Positions 36,300 to 48,252 of a stretch of 64,000 nucleotides of DNA are shown one piece after another; positions within the stretch are counted from its first letter, which is position 1; each line of letters begins with the position of its first letter. Both the position numbers and the translations under genes were made by a program. The notes under the pieces are model-generated. The model was given only the letters and a program-made list of their open reading frames with translations. It did no database searches and had not been told where the DNA came from. The stretch lies in the NCBI RefSeq assembly GCF_023091745.1, contig NC_068910.1:40349272-40413271 (forward strand). The letters run 5' to 3'. This stretch comes from Budorcas taxicolor. Taxonomy: Eukaryota > Chordata > Mammalia > Artiodactyla > Bovidae.

Positions 36300-36410
36300 G
36301 AACATTAAAGTTTTTTAGAGCAGAGACCTTGGCTTATTCACCACTTTATTTCCAGAGCCTGGGCCATTGCAGACACTGGGGATGCTCAGTAAATATACAC
36401 CAGGCAGACA
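36300..36410 (+). repeat. L2 3' end remnant
   Basis: 'gagcagagaccttggcttat', 'tatttccagagcctgggcca' and 'gatgctcagtaaatat' agree with the conserved L2 3' terminus. Confidence 0.55.
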
Positions 36411-37415
36411 AATGAGCCAAAAAAATGAGGCATATCTAACATCACTGAAGAGTTGTTTAAAATAATACCTGTATAGAACCATAATCTGGGAGAAAGAAAT
36501 GAATTTAATAGGGAGAACTGAAACCATGTACAGTTGAAATGCACAGTTAAAGCTGCATTCTAGCACCTTCCTGGAGACTTTTTTTCAAAGATCAGAACTG
36601 TTTTGCATTTCATGAGTGTGGAAAGAAATATGTGTTGCCATAGTAGAAAAGATGGTGGTACAAGTGTTTGTTAGAATAAATAAACTCAGAGAAAAAGGAT
36701 GGTCTACTTTGGAATTAAAGCAAAATTTTAAAAGTGATCAATAAATATTTTACTTAAAAAAGTCGAGAAATGAAACATATAGGAAATGTAGAAATGCCTA
36801 TACTGCCTGAAAGGATTTTAAGAACTTGAATCTTGCATGCTCTATGAGTTCATAATTTTGGTAAAGCAAACCAGTCAGGTAGTCAAAAGCCTGCTAAACA
36901 AGAACAAGGAACTTATTTGATCTATTTAAAGAAAAAGGAAAACAGAGTTTTTGACTCACCAATGGGGATAAAAGATAGATTTGGAAAATGGCACAGAAAA
37001 AAATTCTAAAATGTATGTGAAATATTCTTTTCTGCTTCAAAGTTGTTACAAAGATCAAGTGGACAGTACAAATAATAGAGAAAAATTGCATTGATGAGAT
37101 GTTACATATGTCTAGATTTCTTTGGCAGCTGAAGCAACTATGGTGATGGCTTTAGGTAGCATGAAAACATGACATAGAATCCCCTGATATTTCTTTCTGA
37201 GATGGAGAAGACAGAAGGTAAGAATTTCATTTTGGTCCTACTTACTCCAAATGTCAACCCATATGAGAACTGGAATTACAAGAAAAAAAGGGAAAGGGAA
37301 TTTAAAAATTAGAAAAATCAATAAGGAATAAAATTGTAAAACTCTTGTATATGTTATTTGTAATGAAAGCAATCAGTCATTAATAGTTAAACACTCAGTT
37401 TCATTCAAGCTTACA
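36411..37415. other. Unrecognised AT-rich sequence
   Basis: No gene or repeat recognised. Confidence 0.35.
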
Positions 37416-37430
37416 TCCAGCAAGCAAAAT

Positions 37431-37641
37431 GAAAGTGAAAGCGAAGTCGCTCAGTTGTATCCGACTCTTTGCAACCCTATGAACTGTAGCCTACCAGGCT
37501 CCTCCATCTATGGGATTTTCCAGGCAAGAATACTGGAGTGGGTTGCCATTTCCTTCTCCAGGAGATCCTTCCAACCCAGGGATTGAACCCCGGTCTCCCG
37601 CATTGTAGGCAAATGCTTTACTGCCTGAGCCACCAGGGAAG
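37431..37641 (-). mobile_element. Bov-tA SINE
   Basis: Reverse copy from the tail 'gaaagtgaaagcgaagtcgc' to the head 'ctgagccaccagggaag'. A 15-bp target-site duplication with one mismatch lies at 37416-37430 and 37642-37656. Confidence 0.95.
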
Positions 37642-37754
37642 TCCAGCAAGCAGAATAGTTGTTTCAATTTAAGGAGGACTGTCTATTTATATGCCTATGA
37701 TCAATCCTCCTTTTCTGTTTATTAGTTCAGCTGTTGCATATTTCTTAAAATATC

Positions 37755-37788
37755 ACACACATACACACACACACACACACATACACGT
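37755..37788. repeat. (CA)n microsatellite
   Basis: CA repeat with ATAC interruptions at both ends. Confidence 0.9.
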
Positions 37789-40035
37789 GCATTATAAGAA
37801 GATATACCGATAGGTATAGATTTATATATCTATCCTTTATTTTTATTTTCTCTCACTAAAGAACTTTTGAAAAATCCAAAGCAATTTTCTGGTGACCCAC
37901 GGTCTTGTGAATGAGCCCATGAGCTTTAAATTAAATTTCACTGAACAAACAGCTTAACTTTTTTCTGTTGCTGAAGCCAATTTGGTTAGTTCTTTCTGAG
38001 GATATTCATCTGACTGCTTTCATGTGGTGCAACGTTTGCTAATTGGCGAAAGAGGAGAAGAGCCAAATGTGTGAATTATGGGGACAATCTAGACACAGAT
38101 CTTGAAATTCAAGTCTTAGAAAAGGAAAAGAAGCCAGTCATTGAATCCACTGAATCTGTGGATTCAAATATAACAGATAATTTCACTATGGAACACTTGA
38201 GGAGCAAAACACTCTAATTATTTGTTGTTTTTAGTAAAATCTAATTTAGCTCTAAACACCTAATTCTTAAAAATGGCACAAAATTTAGTAACAGATTTTT
38301 CTTTTAAATGTCAATCAACTGAAGTTTATATTTAGGCCATTGTAATATTGTCCCACAATATCCAAGTATTCATTTTCCTCAACAAAATGAGAGAGGAATA
38401 AAACTTTAGTTATAATAATAAAGTATTGTAATATAATAAGTAACAGCATAGTGATTAAGAGCTCAGAATTGGATGTTTGAGTCTCAAACTTAACCTTAGT
38501 TAAGTAGCATTGTGATCCTGAAAAGATTTTGAACATTCTTAGGACTCAGCTTCTTCTCTTTATGAATAATATAAAACAGAAATTCGATAGTATGTGGTAA
38601 TTTCTTACAACATATCTGATATCATTTCAACTTTACTTGACCTCCATCTGACAGTATTATCACAAATTCAAATAGATCTACTTCCATATATTATTGTCTT
38701 TAGGAATTACAAAGAGAACAAATGTGTTTGTGATATCTCTATTCAGTCAAATAGAATCAAAAGTAGAAGAGCTTTTCTACTGCTCATGCTTTATTGGGAA
38801 GGTCCTAACCCAGGGCAGTGCGAGTAAGATAAAAGAGAAAGGAAACAGAGAATGGGAACAATACCGGGGGATATGTTATCTGCTGACCACTGCATTGTAA
38901 CAGACCATAAAAAAATAATAATGGAGGTCACTGTTAATCACAGAGTCACAGCCTCATGATATGCCTTGGAAGAAGTGATTAGGAAAGAGATTACGCCTAG
39001 GAGCAGTCCATTGGAGGGGGTGTGGAGATAAAAAGTTATCTGCCCTTTCCTCGCATATTTCTTGTCTTATGTGGGTCAAACTTTTTCACTGTAGGAAGGA
39101 AACAGCCTTTCTCACGATCAGTCTTCTCTAAACATTCTCCCTCCAAATTATTTAGATGCAAATCCAAAATAACAGCTCGTATCAGCTATTAATGTTTCAC
39201 TTGTATCTCTAAAGATAAGGACTACATTTTAAAGTTAGTTTGGATATTTCCAGTTCAGTCTGTGAAAAAGTGTTTCATAAACAACAACCATAAAATCTGG
39301 ACAAGATACATGATATAACTATATAAAAACGTTGAATAACGAGCACAGAAGTAAAGCACATTGAGCCCAGATATTTTTCTGAGACTGTTTTGCACATCAT
39401 AGCATAGTAGAGTAGAACCTAAGCAGGAACTGTCATTGAGTGGCTGGGAACAAGGGAAATCTTGGCAGAGGGTAAAAGAGAGAAATATATCCCAAATCTG
39501 CATTCAGATTACCATTAGGCCATACTCAATCCTAGCTTATTTATGTTCCAGAGCAAAGCTCTGGGAAATCCAACAACAGCATCAGTAAAAACTCAACAGC
39601 TCAGCAAATTAAAGAGCAGAGCTGAGAGTGCCACAGGTGCACAGAGCTAGGGAAAAGAGTTGGAATTTAAGCCCCACCAAAGCAGAAGTCAGATGTGGGG
39701 TAAATGCAGATTCCTCTTATTGAGATGGAGACAGGAGCAGGAGAAGCAAAAATTCAGCAATCAGGAATACCAGTATCCATGTTGCTTATTAGTACCATGA
39801 ATCTTATTCTCCAGGAAAAAAATTCTCCAGTGAGATTTTTACTTCCTTTTTTTGGTCTAAAACTATATCAACAGTATAATTTTTATTGTAATCATGGAAC
39901 ATTTTGAAAAATCAGGGCCTTCTTAATTCTGCACATTTTAAAAAAATTTTAAGTAGCTCATTCTTACCACTGCCTGACACCCTTTTCAGTGTCTCACAAT
40001 TTCAGTGTTGTTGTTTTTTTTTAATAACAGAAAAA
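37789..40035. other. Mostly unrecognised sequence with one MIR
   Basis: A plus-strand MIR lies at about 38441-38580 ('agcatagtgattaagagctc'). The rest has no recognised repeat. Overlapping frames at 38594-38900 and 39255-39503 show no motifs. Confidence 0.4.
38441..38580 (+). repeat. MIR SINE, ancient
   Basis: The start 'agcatagtgattaagagctc' is the MIR 5' consensus nearly intact. The rest is diverged. Confidence 0.65.
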
Positions 40036-40044
40036 CGTCTTTTA

Positions 40045-40139
40045 TTTATTTATTTATTTTACTTTACAATATTGTATTGGTTTTGCCATACATTGACATG
40101 AATCCACCATGGGTGTACATGTGTTTCCCATCCTGAAAT
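40045..40139 (-). mobile_element. L1 3' end, about 95 bp
   Basis: A (TTTA)n-like start, then L1 3' UTR text ('caatattgtattggttttgc', 'gggtgtacatgtgtttccc'). A target-site duplication 'gtctttta' lies at 40037-40044 and 40140-40147; it extends to 12 bp with one mismatch. Confidence 0.88.
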
Positions 40140-40391
40140 GTCTTTTAAAAGTTTCAATTAAACATTCAGGGAAGGACTTTATTTTTGGAAAGTTCCTGTC
40201 ATTAAAAAGATAGAATCAAAGTACTGGTTAAGGATTTTTCAGTTGTTCCAGTTTGGTTTTGGATGACTTATCAGAAATATTGCATCTGCTTCCTAATGAA
40301 AGTTATTTTTGAGTTGAATTCGATAGTCCAGAAACAATTACGGATATTCATGGAGACACAAAGTCAGCTCCTTCCCCCCTCCTAGCTTGTA

Positions 40392-40668
40392 TGCTGCTGC
40401 TGCTGCTGCTGCTAAGTCGCTTCAGTTGTGTCCAACTCTGTGTGACCCCATAGATGGCAGCCCACCAGGCTCCCCCGTCCCTGGGATTCTCCAGGCAAGA
40501 ACACTGGAGTGTGTTGGCAATTCCTTCTCCAATACATGAAAGTGAAAGTGAAGTCGCTCAGTGGTGTCTGACTCTTAGCGACCCCATGGACTACAGCCTA
40601 TTAGGCTCCTTTGCCCATGGAATTTTCCAGGCAAGAGTACTGGAGTGGGGTGCCATTGCCTTCTCCAG
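40392..40668 (-). mobile_element. Bov-A2 SINE with (AGC)n tail
   Basis: Dimeric Bov-A2 in reverse with about seven CTG units at its start, and the linker shortened to 'catgaaagtgaaagtgaagt'. I could not find a convincing target-site duplication. Confidence 0.92.
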
Positions 40669-41084
40669 ATATTGACTGTAAAATCCTCACTGTTCACCAA
40701 AATAATATTATTCCCTTATAACTTGTTTTGAAAGCCTGTTTTTGTATGTTGCAATTCTTATTCTCTATGAAGAATGAAATTGATATTGTAACAATCAGCA
40801 GTGGGGCATGGCTTTACTATGGTAACACATGACCTTAAATTATATTTCATCACAAAATAGCATTAACAGTTTCCAGCAAAAAGTCTGTTGCAGCTCTGGC
40901 TGCTATTCCAGGACAATTTCCTTTTGTGTAGTTACCTGGGAATCTAGAGTTTCCCATGCTTTGTTTCCTCCATCTCCACATTCATCTCCTACAAACCCTC
41001 TTGACAGAAGAGTAGATAGATCGAAAAGGTCTATTACAGTAGCTGTTACTTTTTGTGGCCTGAAAGTGACAAGTGTCTCTTCTG
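40669..41084. other. Unrecognised sequence
   Basis: Nothing recognised. Confidence 0.35.
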
Positions 41085-41480
41085 CTTATAACCCATTGTC
41101 CACTCAAATCTTAGTGATTTGAACAACAGCAGCCGTTTATTTTGCTCACAGTCTTCAATTTGAACAGGACTGAAGGGCATGACTCCTCTCTTCTCCATGC
41201 AGTGTCAGCCCAAGTTGGAGAATCCACCTCCAGCTTAGGTTACTTACATGGCTTGCAATTTTATGAGGATTCAAGGCAGGTGACTGCACATGGACTTCCT
41301 CACTGCATGACAGGATGGTTCCAAGAGTAAATATTCCAGAAGACAGAAAATGAATGTTGCCATTGGCTCAAGACCTGGGTCTAGAAGCTGTCATGAATCA
41401 TTTTCACTGTATTTTATTAGCCAAAGCAGTCACACACCATACAGATCCAAATGAAGAGGATATAGACATGATTCTTGAGG
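41085..41480 (+). repeat. Ancient mammalian repeat, family not named
   Basis: Text such as 'gaacaacagcagccgtttat', 'ttacttacatggcttgcaat', 'cttcctcactgcatgac' and 'ggttccaagag' follows the order of a well-known old mammalian repeat with 'gtggcttaaaacaac'-type text. The sequence at 63515-63830 seems to be of the same kind. The 62- and 149-codon frames here are not genes. Confidence 0.45.
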
Positions 41481-41503
41481 AAAAGAGTGACAAATGTGTT
41501 GTT

Positions 41504-42432
41504 GTTCAGTTGCTCAGTCATGTCCGAATCTTTGCAACCCCATGGACTGCAGCACTCCAGGCTTCCCTGTCCTTCACCATTTCCTGGAGCTTAATCAAAT
41601 TCATGTCCATAGAGTCGGTGATGCCATCCAACCATCTCATCCTCTGTCGTCCCCTTCTCCTCCTGCCTTCAGTCTTTCCCAGGATCAGGGTCTTTTTCAG
41701 TGAGTCAGTTCTTCATGTCAGGTGGCCAAAGTATTGGCACTTCAGCTTCAACATCATTCCTTTCAATGAATATTCAGGACTGATTTCCTTTAGGATTGAC
41801 TGATTTGATCACCTTACAGTCCAAGTCTTTTCCAGCACCACAGTTCAAAAGCATTAATTCTTGGTGCTCAGCTTTCTTAATAGTCCAACTCCCACATCCA
41901 TACATGACTACTGGAAAAACCATAGCTTTGACTATACAGAACTTTATTGGCAAAATAATGTCTCTGCTTTTTAATGTGCTGTCTAGGTTTGTCATAGTTT
42001 TTCTTCCAAGGAGCGGGTGTAGTTTAATTTCATGGCAGCAGTCCCCATCTGCAATGATTTTGGATCCCAAGAAATACAGTCTTTCACTGTTTCCATTGTT
42101 TCCCCATCTATTTGCCATGAAGTGGTGGAACTGGATGCCATGATTGTTCATTTTTTGAATGTTGAGTTTTAAGCCAGCTTTTTCACTCTCCTCTTTCACC
42201 TTCATCAAGAGGCTCTTTAGTTCCTCTTTGCTTTCTGTCATAACGGTGGTATCATCTGCATATCTGAGGTTATTGATATTTCTTCCTCCAATCTTGGTCC
42301 CAGGTTGTGTTTCACCCAGTCCAGCATTTGGCATGCATATAAGTTAAATAATCAGGGTGACAATATACAGCCTTGACATACTCCTTTCCCAATTTGGAAC
42401 CACTCTGTTGTTTCATGTTTGGTTCTAACTGC
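41504..42432 (-). mobile_element. BovB LINE, 5' truncated after RT motif
   Basis: 0.93 kb of BovB 3' sequence. Frame 41774-42334 (186 codons) holds NNLRYADDTTVM, so the RT YADD motif (42251-42262) is kept, then the C-terminal block with MVFPVVMYGCGSW. It lacks the N-terminal RT, linker and EN. Confidence 0.92.
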
Positions 42433-43356
42433 ATCCTTATTAATAGTTTCTCTATTTCAGTGGATGAGAGCTACTGAATAGCTAAGCCACACTGCCATGC
42501 CAATTCAACCTAAGAGCCTTGAAATCACAGAGCTCACAAAAAAATCTATCACTGTATTTTGGGGTGGTTAATAATTGGAATATTTTTTTCTAAGTTGAAT
42601 ATATATGCAATGTGACCTCTGCATATACATATGAAGGTTAATGAAGCTTTGCTTTCTTATTGTACCATCAATAATTTGGGGTATATTTTGTTTGTAGATT
42701 TAGTGCATTAGAAGTCTCTTCCTATTTCAATATGAGTGTGTGTTTTTCTACATGTGTGCGGATTTGTTTTTCCCTTGGGCATTTTTTGAGAGCTATAAAC
42801 ATTTCCTACTCCTGACATGATGAAGTCTTAAATAGAAATGATTTGGAGATTTATTAAATATAAAAAGGATTAATATCAATCAGGCTTAATATATGCAGTT
42901 GAATAACCCAGACTTTTTCCTTTAATTAGCAGTGTATAAAGGAAACATCTCCAAAGTGGACTGATTAGTATGTAAGAATCTTTAGAGGATGTTCTTCCTC
43001 CTTACTATGAGAAAGAGATTTTTCAGCAGAAGTTAGTCATAGATTTGCTTCCAAGATGCCAGCTTTATCTACTGGGTCATAAAAGGTTAGGACTGCAGGA
43101 TTAAATGATGTCTGATATCACAAATGAGTCAGCTAACTTGTGACATGGTTCTTTCCTTCTCTGGGAGGGTTCAGACATTCATTTGATGAGACTGCAGTAG
43201 AAAACTAGTATGAACTGTGAACTCAAGAAATAGGTTTATATTTCCCTTTCTCTGTGTTCTCTTTCTCTTAGCTCCTAACACATTAGAAATTCACTAATAC
43301 GAAGTTGTAGCTAACATCTTTTTAGATCTTATTTCTTAACTTACTTTGGATATTAT
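42433..43356. other. Unrecognised AT-rich sequence
   Basis: Nothing recognised between two BovB copies. Confidence 0.35.
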
Positions 43357-43733
43357 TCAATTCAGTTCAGTAGCTCAGTCATGTCTGATACTTTGTGACC
43401 CCATGGACTGCAGCACACCAGGATTTCCTGTCCATCACCAACTCCTGGACCTCAAATTCGTGTCCATTGCATTGGTGATGTCTTCCAACCATCTCATTCT
43501 GTGCCATCCCCTTCTACTCCCACCTTCAATCTTTCCCAGCATCAGGGTCTTTTCTGATTAGTCATTTCTTCTCATCAGGTGGCCAAAGTTTTGGAGTTTC
43601 AGCTTCAGCATCAGTCCTTCCAATGAATATTCAGGACTGATTTCCTTTAGGATTGACTGGTTGGATTTTGTTACAGTCTAAGGGACTCTCAAGAGTCTTT
43701 CCAACACCACAGTTCAAAAGCATCAATTCTTCA
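43357..43733 (-). mobile_element. BovB LINE 3' end, older copy
   Basis: 3' fragment ending at 'agcatcaattcttc', immediately followed by the tail of the next BovB copy. More diverged than its neighbour. Confidence 0.9.
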
Positions 43734-44764
43734 TCAGTTCAGTTCAGTTCAGTTCAGGGGCTCAGTCATGTCCGACTCTTTGTGATCCCATGAATCACAG
43801 CACACCAGGCCTCCCTGTCCATCACCAACTCCCGGAGTTCACTCAGACTCACATCCATTGAGTCCATGATGCCATCCAGCCATCTCATCCTCTGTCGTCC
43901 CCTTCTCCTCCTGCCCCCAATCCCTCCCAGCATCAGGATCTTTTCCGATGAGTCAACTCTTCACATGAGGTGGCCAAAGTACTGGAGTTTCAGCTTTAGC
44001 ATCATTCCCTCCAAAGAAATCCCAGGGCTGATCTCCTTCAGAATGGACTGGTTGGATCTCCTTGCAATTCAAGGGACTCTCAAGAGTCTTCTCCAACACC
44101 ACAGTTCAAAAGCATCAATTCTTCAGTGCTCAGCTTTCTTCACAATCCAGCTCTCACATCCATACATGACCACAGGAAAAACCATAGCCTTGACTAGGCA
44201 GACCTTTGTTGGCAAAGTAATGTCTCTGCTTTTGAATATACTATCTAGGTTGGTCATAACTTTTCTTCCAAGGAGTAAGCGTCTTTCAATTTCATGGCTG
44301 CAGTCACCATCTGCAGTGATTTTGGAGCCCAAAAATATAAAGTCTGACACTGTTTCCACTGTTTCCCCATCTCTTTCCCATGAAGTGATGGGACAAGATG
44401 CCATGATCTTAGTTTTCTGAATGTTGAGCTTTAAGCCAACTTTTTCACTCTCCTCTTTCACTTTCATCAAGAGGCTTTTTAGTTCTTCTTCACTTTCTGC
44501 CATAAGGGTAGTGTTATCTGCATATCTGAGGTTATTGATATTTCTCCTGGCAATCTTGATTCCAGCTTGTGCTTCTTCCAGTCCAGCGTTTCTAAGCAGG
44601 GTGACAATATACAGCCTTGATGTACTCCTTTTCCTACTTGGAACCAGTCTGTTGTTTCATGTCCAGTTCTAACTGTTGCTTCCTGACCTACATACAGGTT
44701 TCTCAAGAGGCAGATCAGGTGGTCTGGTATTCTCATCTCTTTCAGAGTTTTCCACAGTTTATTG
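43734..44764 (-). mobile_element. BovB LINE, 5' truncated
   Basis: Starts with four 'cagtt' units and runs into the RT region. Frame 44123-44503 (MAESEEELKSLLMKV...) gives the post-YADD region. The catalytic motif reads YADN at 44513-44524. About 28 bp expected between GLEE and the 'agggtgac' region is missing near 44594, compared with the copy at 54.6 kb. It ends at 'ttccacagttta'. Confidence 0.92.
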
Positions 44765-45384
44765 ATCACTCAACTCTAATTATTAATATATAACTAAGTG
44801 ATCACACTTATTATCAAATGTTATAATTGGAAATGTAGACTAATGTTCTAATGTCTGCCAATCAAGTGTGATCCTGAATTATACTGGCAAAGAAGGAGAC
44901 AAAAAACATAGGAATTTAGATAATTTTTTCATATAATAATTTTATAACTTTAAGAGCTGAATATCTATTGACAATGTTTCTGATTTCTTATTTATACTGA
45001 TGAATAGTAGGGATTGTTGAAAATGCATTGCCCCTTGGAGGGCCTGTGAAGGGATTATGGCAACAGGGTGGGATTCTTTCTTACCGTTGCTTGTGATTGT
45101 ATAGGCTGATTATGGCTATGACAAAGGTCCGAATATACTTTTAATCTAGTCAACAAAGTGGAGGTTGTAAAAAAGGCTCAATGGCTAGTACTGTTTGCTT
45201 TAGTCTGAAAACTAAAGCTGTCTATTTTTTCTACCCACCCCAGGTCACTTTTGCATTCATGCAATTTTATTAACCATAATGACACCTTTGTTTTGATACT
45301 GTTTCTGTCATCTGAACATCTCAAAAGATTTTACAAACAGAAAATTCTGATATTTTATACAAAATAGTTAATTATAAAATGTTA
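44765..45384. other. Unrecognised sequence
   Basis: Nothing recognised. Confidence 0.35.
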
Positions 45385-45482
45385 TGGGGAGGGAGGTGGG
45401 AGGGGGGTTCATGTTTGGGAACACATGTAAGAATTAAAGATTTTAAAATTAAAAAAAATTAAAAAAAAAAAATAAATAAAAT
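45385..45482 (+). mobile_element. L1 3' end with poly(A), about 98 bp
   Basis: 'ggggagggaggtgggagggg' then 'acacatgtaagaattaaag' and an A-rich tail. The same text in reverse opens the L1 at 59.6 kb, which confirms the identity. 'taaaatgt' occurs on both sides (about 45375 and 45478), a possible target-site duplication. Confidence 0.85.
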
Positions 45483-45695
45483 GTGTGTTTGCGTGTGTGC
45501 ACGTGCACTCAATCATGTCTGACTCTTTGTGACCCCATGTACTGGAGCCCACCGGCTTCTCTGTCCATGGAATTTTTCAGGCAAGAATACTAGAGTGGGT
45601 TGCCATTTCCTTCTCCAGAGGATCTTCCCAACCCAGGGATCAAACGCACCTCTCTTGCATCTCCTGCATTGGCAGGGGGATTCTTTACCACTAAC
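45483..45695 (-). mobile_element. Bov-tA SINE
   Basis: Reverse copy directly after the L1 poly(A). The head is truncated at 'ttctttaccactaac'. Confidence 0.88.
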
Positions 45696-46107
45696 AATTT
45701 CATATTTATTCTCCATTCAGCCTACTTCCAGAGAGAATGAGAAGAGAGTTCGGGGAAGGGTCTCTGTGAGGCATCCTCATCAGAAGATTCTTAAGCTCTG
45801 AAGCCTTCTTGAAATCCTTGTCAGTGTTGTGCTGTTTTCTATTCTTTCACCTGTTTTCTATTGTCTGCCTTTATTTTTTTCTTTACCTACAAATTTGAAT
45901 ATATATATGGTAATTGCAAACAAAGGTACAAGTTTTATGAAATTCAAATTACCATCACTAGTTAAATGAGATAAATGATCATGTTTGGTTAAAACAGAAT
46001 GCTCATGTTGAAGATAATAATGGAAATATAGAAACTCAAGTCTATTTTGGTACTTTTTTTTTCTTGAATATTTCTAATGTCTGTCTGCCTAGTGTGTGGT
46101 ATAAAAC

Positions 46108-46306
46108 AAGGGTCCCCAAGCTCCAAGATCTAATGCCTGATGATCTGAGGTGGAGATGATGTAATGATAATAGAAAAAAAGTACACAATAAATGTAATGT
46201 GCTTGAATCATCCCAAAACCATACCTTTCCCTCACCTGGCCTTGAAAAAATTGTTTTCCCTGAAACTTGTCCATGGTGCCAAAAATGTTGGGGACTGCTG
46301 GCTGAT
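46108..46306. mobile_element. hAT-Charlie MITE
   Basis: Terminal inverted repeats 'aagggtccccaag' at the left and 'ttggggactgctgg' at the right, with internal 'atctaatgcctgatgatctg' typical of an old hAT element. 'tataaaac' follows at both sides: it touches the left end and lies five bases beyond the right end, after an extra GCTG. No transposase is present. Confidence 0.7.
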
Positions 46307-46479
46307 ATAAAACATTTTTAACCTAAAGATTTTTTTTAGCTGTGTTCAGGGCATTCAGATTCATCACTGACCAGTCATTAAAAGTGCCGATTTTAAGATG
46401 ATAATTCCCTACAATGGTCAGGTTCAATTGAAGATATAGTTAATGTTACAGTGCTATTAAAATTCAAATTAAATTAAAG

Positions 46480-46700
46480 AAAGAAGTTAAAGTGTTAGTC
46501 ACTCAGGTCAGTAGTGTCAGACTCTTTGCAATCCCATAGACTGTAGCCCACCAGGCTCCTTTGTCCATGGAATTCTCCAGGCAAGAATACTGGAGTGGGT
46601 GGCCATTTCCTTCTCCAGAGTATCTTCCCAACCCAGGGATTGAACCTGGGTCTCCCGCATTGCAGGCAGATTCTTTACTGTTTGAGTCACTAGGGAAGTT
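46480..46700 (-). mobile_element. Bov-tA SINE
   Basis: Complete-looking reverse copy from 'agtgttagtcactcagg' to 'gagtcactagggaagtt'. An AT-rich 'caa(a)ttaaattaa'-like text on both sides may be a degraded duplication. Confidence 0.9.
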
Positions 46701-47021
46701 CAATTCAATTAATATCCCATATAATTAATGAGTGAATTAGGGACAGAAAAATTCTTCTTGGTGTATTTACTACCACATTTTCTATTAAGAATCTGTGGTA
46801 AACTGGCACAAAATTGAGAGTGACTCAGGATATCCATTGTTATGTGAATACCATACTAACTGCTACAATGCAGATTAGTAGACATTTGGCATGTCTATAC
46901 TATAGTGCTTTGAATAAACTGCCCATCTTCTTTCCTTTTTCACATTAAGATGCATAAGGAAAGTGGCATAAAGGCCACTATGGACACAAATGCAAAGATA
47001 GGCCTCAGGTAGCCAACTAGA

Positions 47022-47229
47022 CCAGAGATCAGCAACTTTTTTTCCCCTGTTAAAAGCCAAGTAATAAATATTTTAGGCTTTGAGGATCATATAGCTCCAT
47101 TGCAACTACTTGACTTTGTCTGTGGCTGCTTTTGAGTTACTAGGACAATCTATAATAAATGAGAGTAGCTGTGTTCTACCTAAACTTGCTTTTCTGTGGC
47201 TGTAAGTTTGCAGACCTCTGATCTAGATG
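47022..47229. mobile_element. hAT-Charlie MITE (MER58-like)
   Basis: Left end 'cagagatcagcaactt' and right end 'agtttgcagacctctg' are inverted repeats. The interior has 'ataaatattttaggctttga' and 'gcaactacttgactttgtc'. Flanks 'aactagac' and 'atctagat' fit a decayed 8-bp hAT duplication with the preferred CTAGA core. The exact family name is uncertain. Confidence 0.7.
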
Positions 47230-47820
47230 TTGGTTTCTCCAGTATAATACCAGTTAGACATATGGGTCTACTGACATTGACTTTAAATTAATTAACATTA
47301 AGCATCATTATTTTGTTCCCCCATACACTAACCACATTTTAAACACTTAAGAACCACATATGGCTAGCATCTTCCATATTAGACCATTGCATATAGAATA
47401 TTTTTATCTTTACAAAAAATTCTATTAACCACACTGATAGAGGATTTGAAATTATTCACTAACTCTAGTGATTATTATACTTATGACACAAAATATAAGT
47501 ACCTATGTCTAGGAAAACTCATAAGCTCCTAATATAGATTCCCAGACCTCCCAGGGGTAAACTAAATTTGATTTTATAAATATCTTAAAGAGTGAAATGA
47601 GTTAAGTCTTGGTTCTTAGTAATATACTTTTGATTCTTAGGAAAGTCTATGTCTCTGTCATCTTACCTGTTCTATGGGAAATGCAACGTCTACTGAGTTT
47701 ACCATAATGTGGTTTTGAACAGGGATTTTTTGGAAGCAATTGGCAAATGTTTTAGGACCAAGTAATAGCATATAGCAGCAAAAATATTTTGGGGAAGACA
47801 AATTAGTGTGATAACTGATA
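47230..47820. other. Unrecognised AT-rich sequence
   Basis: Nothing recognised. Confidence 0.35.
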
Positions 47821-47821
47821 T

Positions 47822-48048
47822 GGTGGAAAGAGAGAGCCAGGAACTCAAATCCTAACTTTGCCATTTTCCATGGGAATTTCTGCCAGATCCTTGATGTCTC
47901 AAAGCCACTTTTTGGTCACCATCAAAAGAAGGATATAAGTATTAGTCCCTTAGAATTGTGAAGATCAAATAAGGTGATGTACTTAAGGCTGTTTAACACA
48001 GTGCCTGGTTCAGAGTAAGTCCTCAGTAAATGACAGCTATTACAGTTG
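47822..48048 (+). repeat. MIR SINE, ancient
   Basis: Good MIR order: 'ccaggaactcaaatcctaac', 'gatcaaataaggtgatgtac', 'acacagtgcctggttcagag' and 'gtcctcagtaaatgacagct'. Confidence 0.75.
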
Positions 48049-48134
48049 CTACCCTAATCGAGGAAGGAGAAAACATCCCATGAGGCATAAAGACTTCCTG
48101 CCACAGCAGAAATATCCAAGGGTTGAGTCACATT

Positions 48135-48244
48135 CAGTTCAGTTCAGTTCAGTTCAGTCGCTCAGTCGTGTCCGACTCTTTGTGACCCCATGAATCGCAG
48201 CACGCCAGGCCTCCCTGTCCATCACCATCTCCCGGAGTTCACTC
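48135..48244 (-). mobile_element. BovB LINE 3' end, 110 bp, young
   Basis: Four 'cagtt' units, then near-consensus BovB 3' end with CpGs preserved ('ctcagtcgtgtccgactc', 'cgcagcacgccag'). A perfect 8-bp target-site duplication 'gtcacatt' lies at 48127-48134 and 48245-48252. Confidence 0.95.
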
Positions 48245-48252
48245 GTCACATT

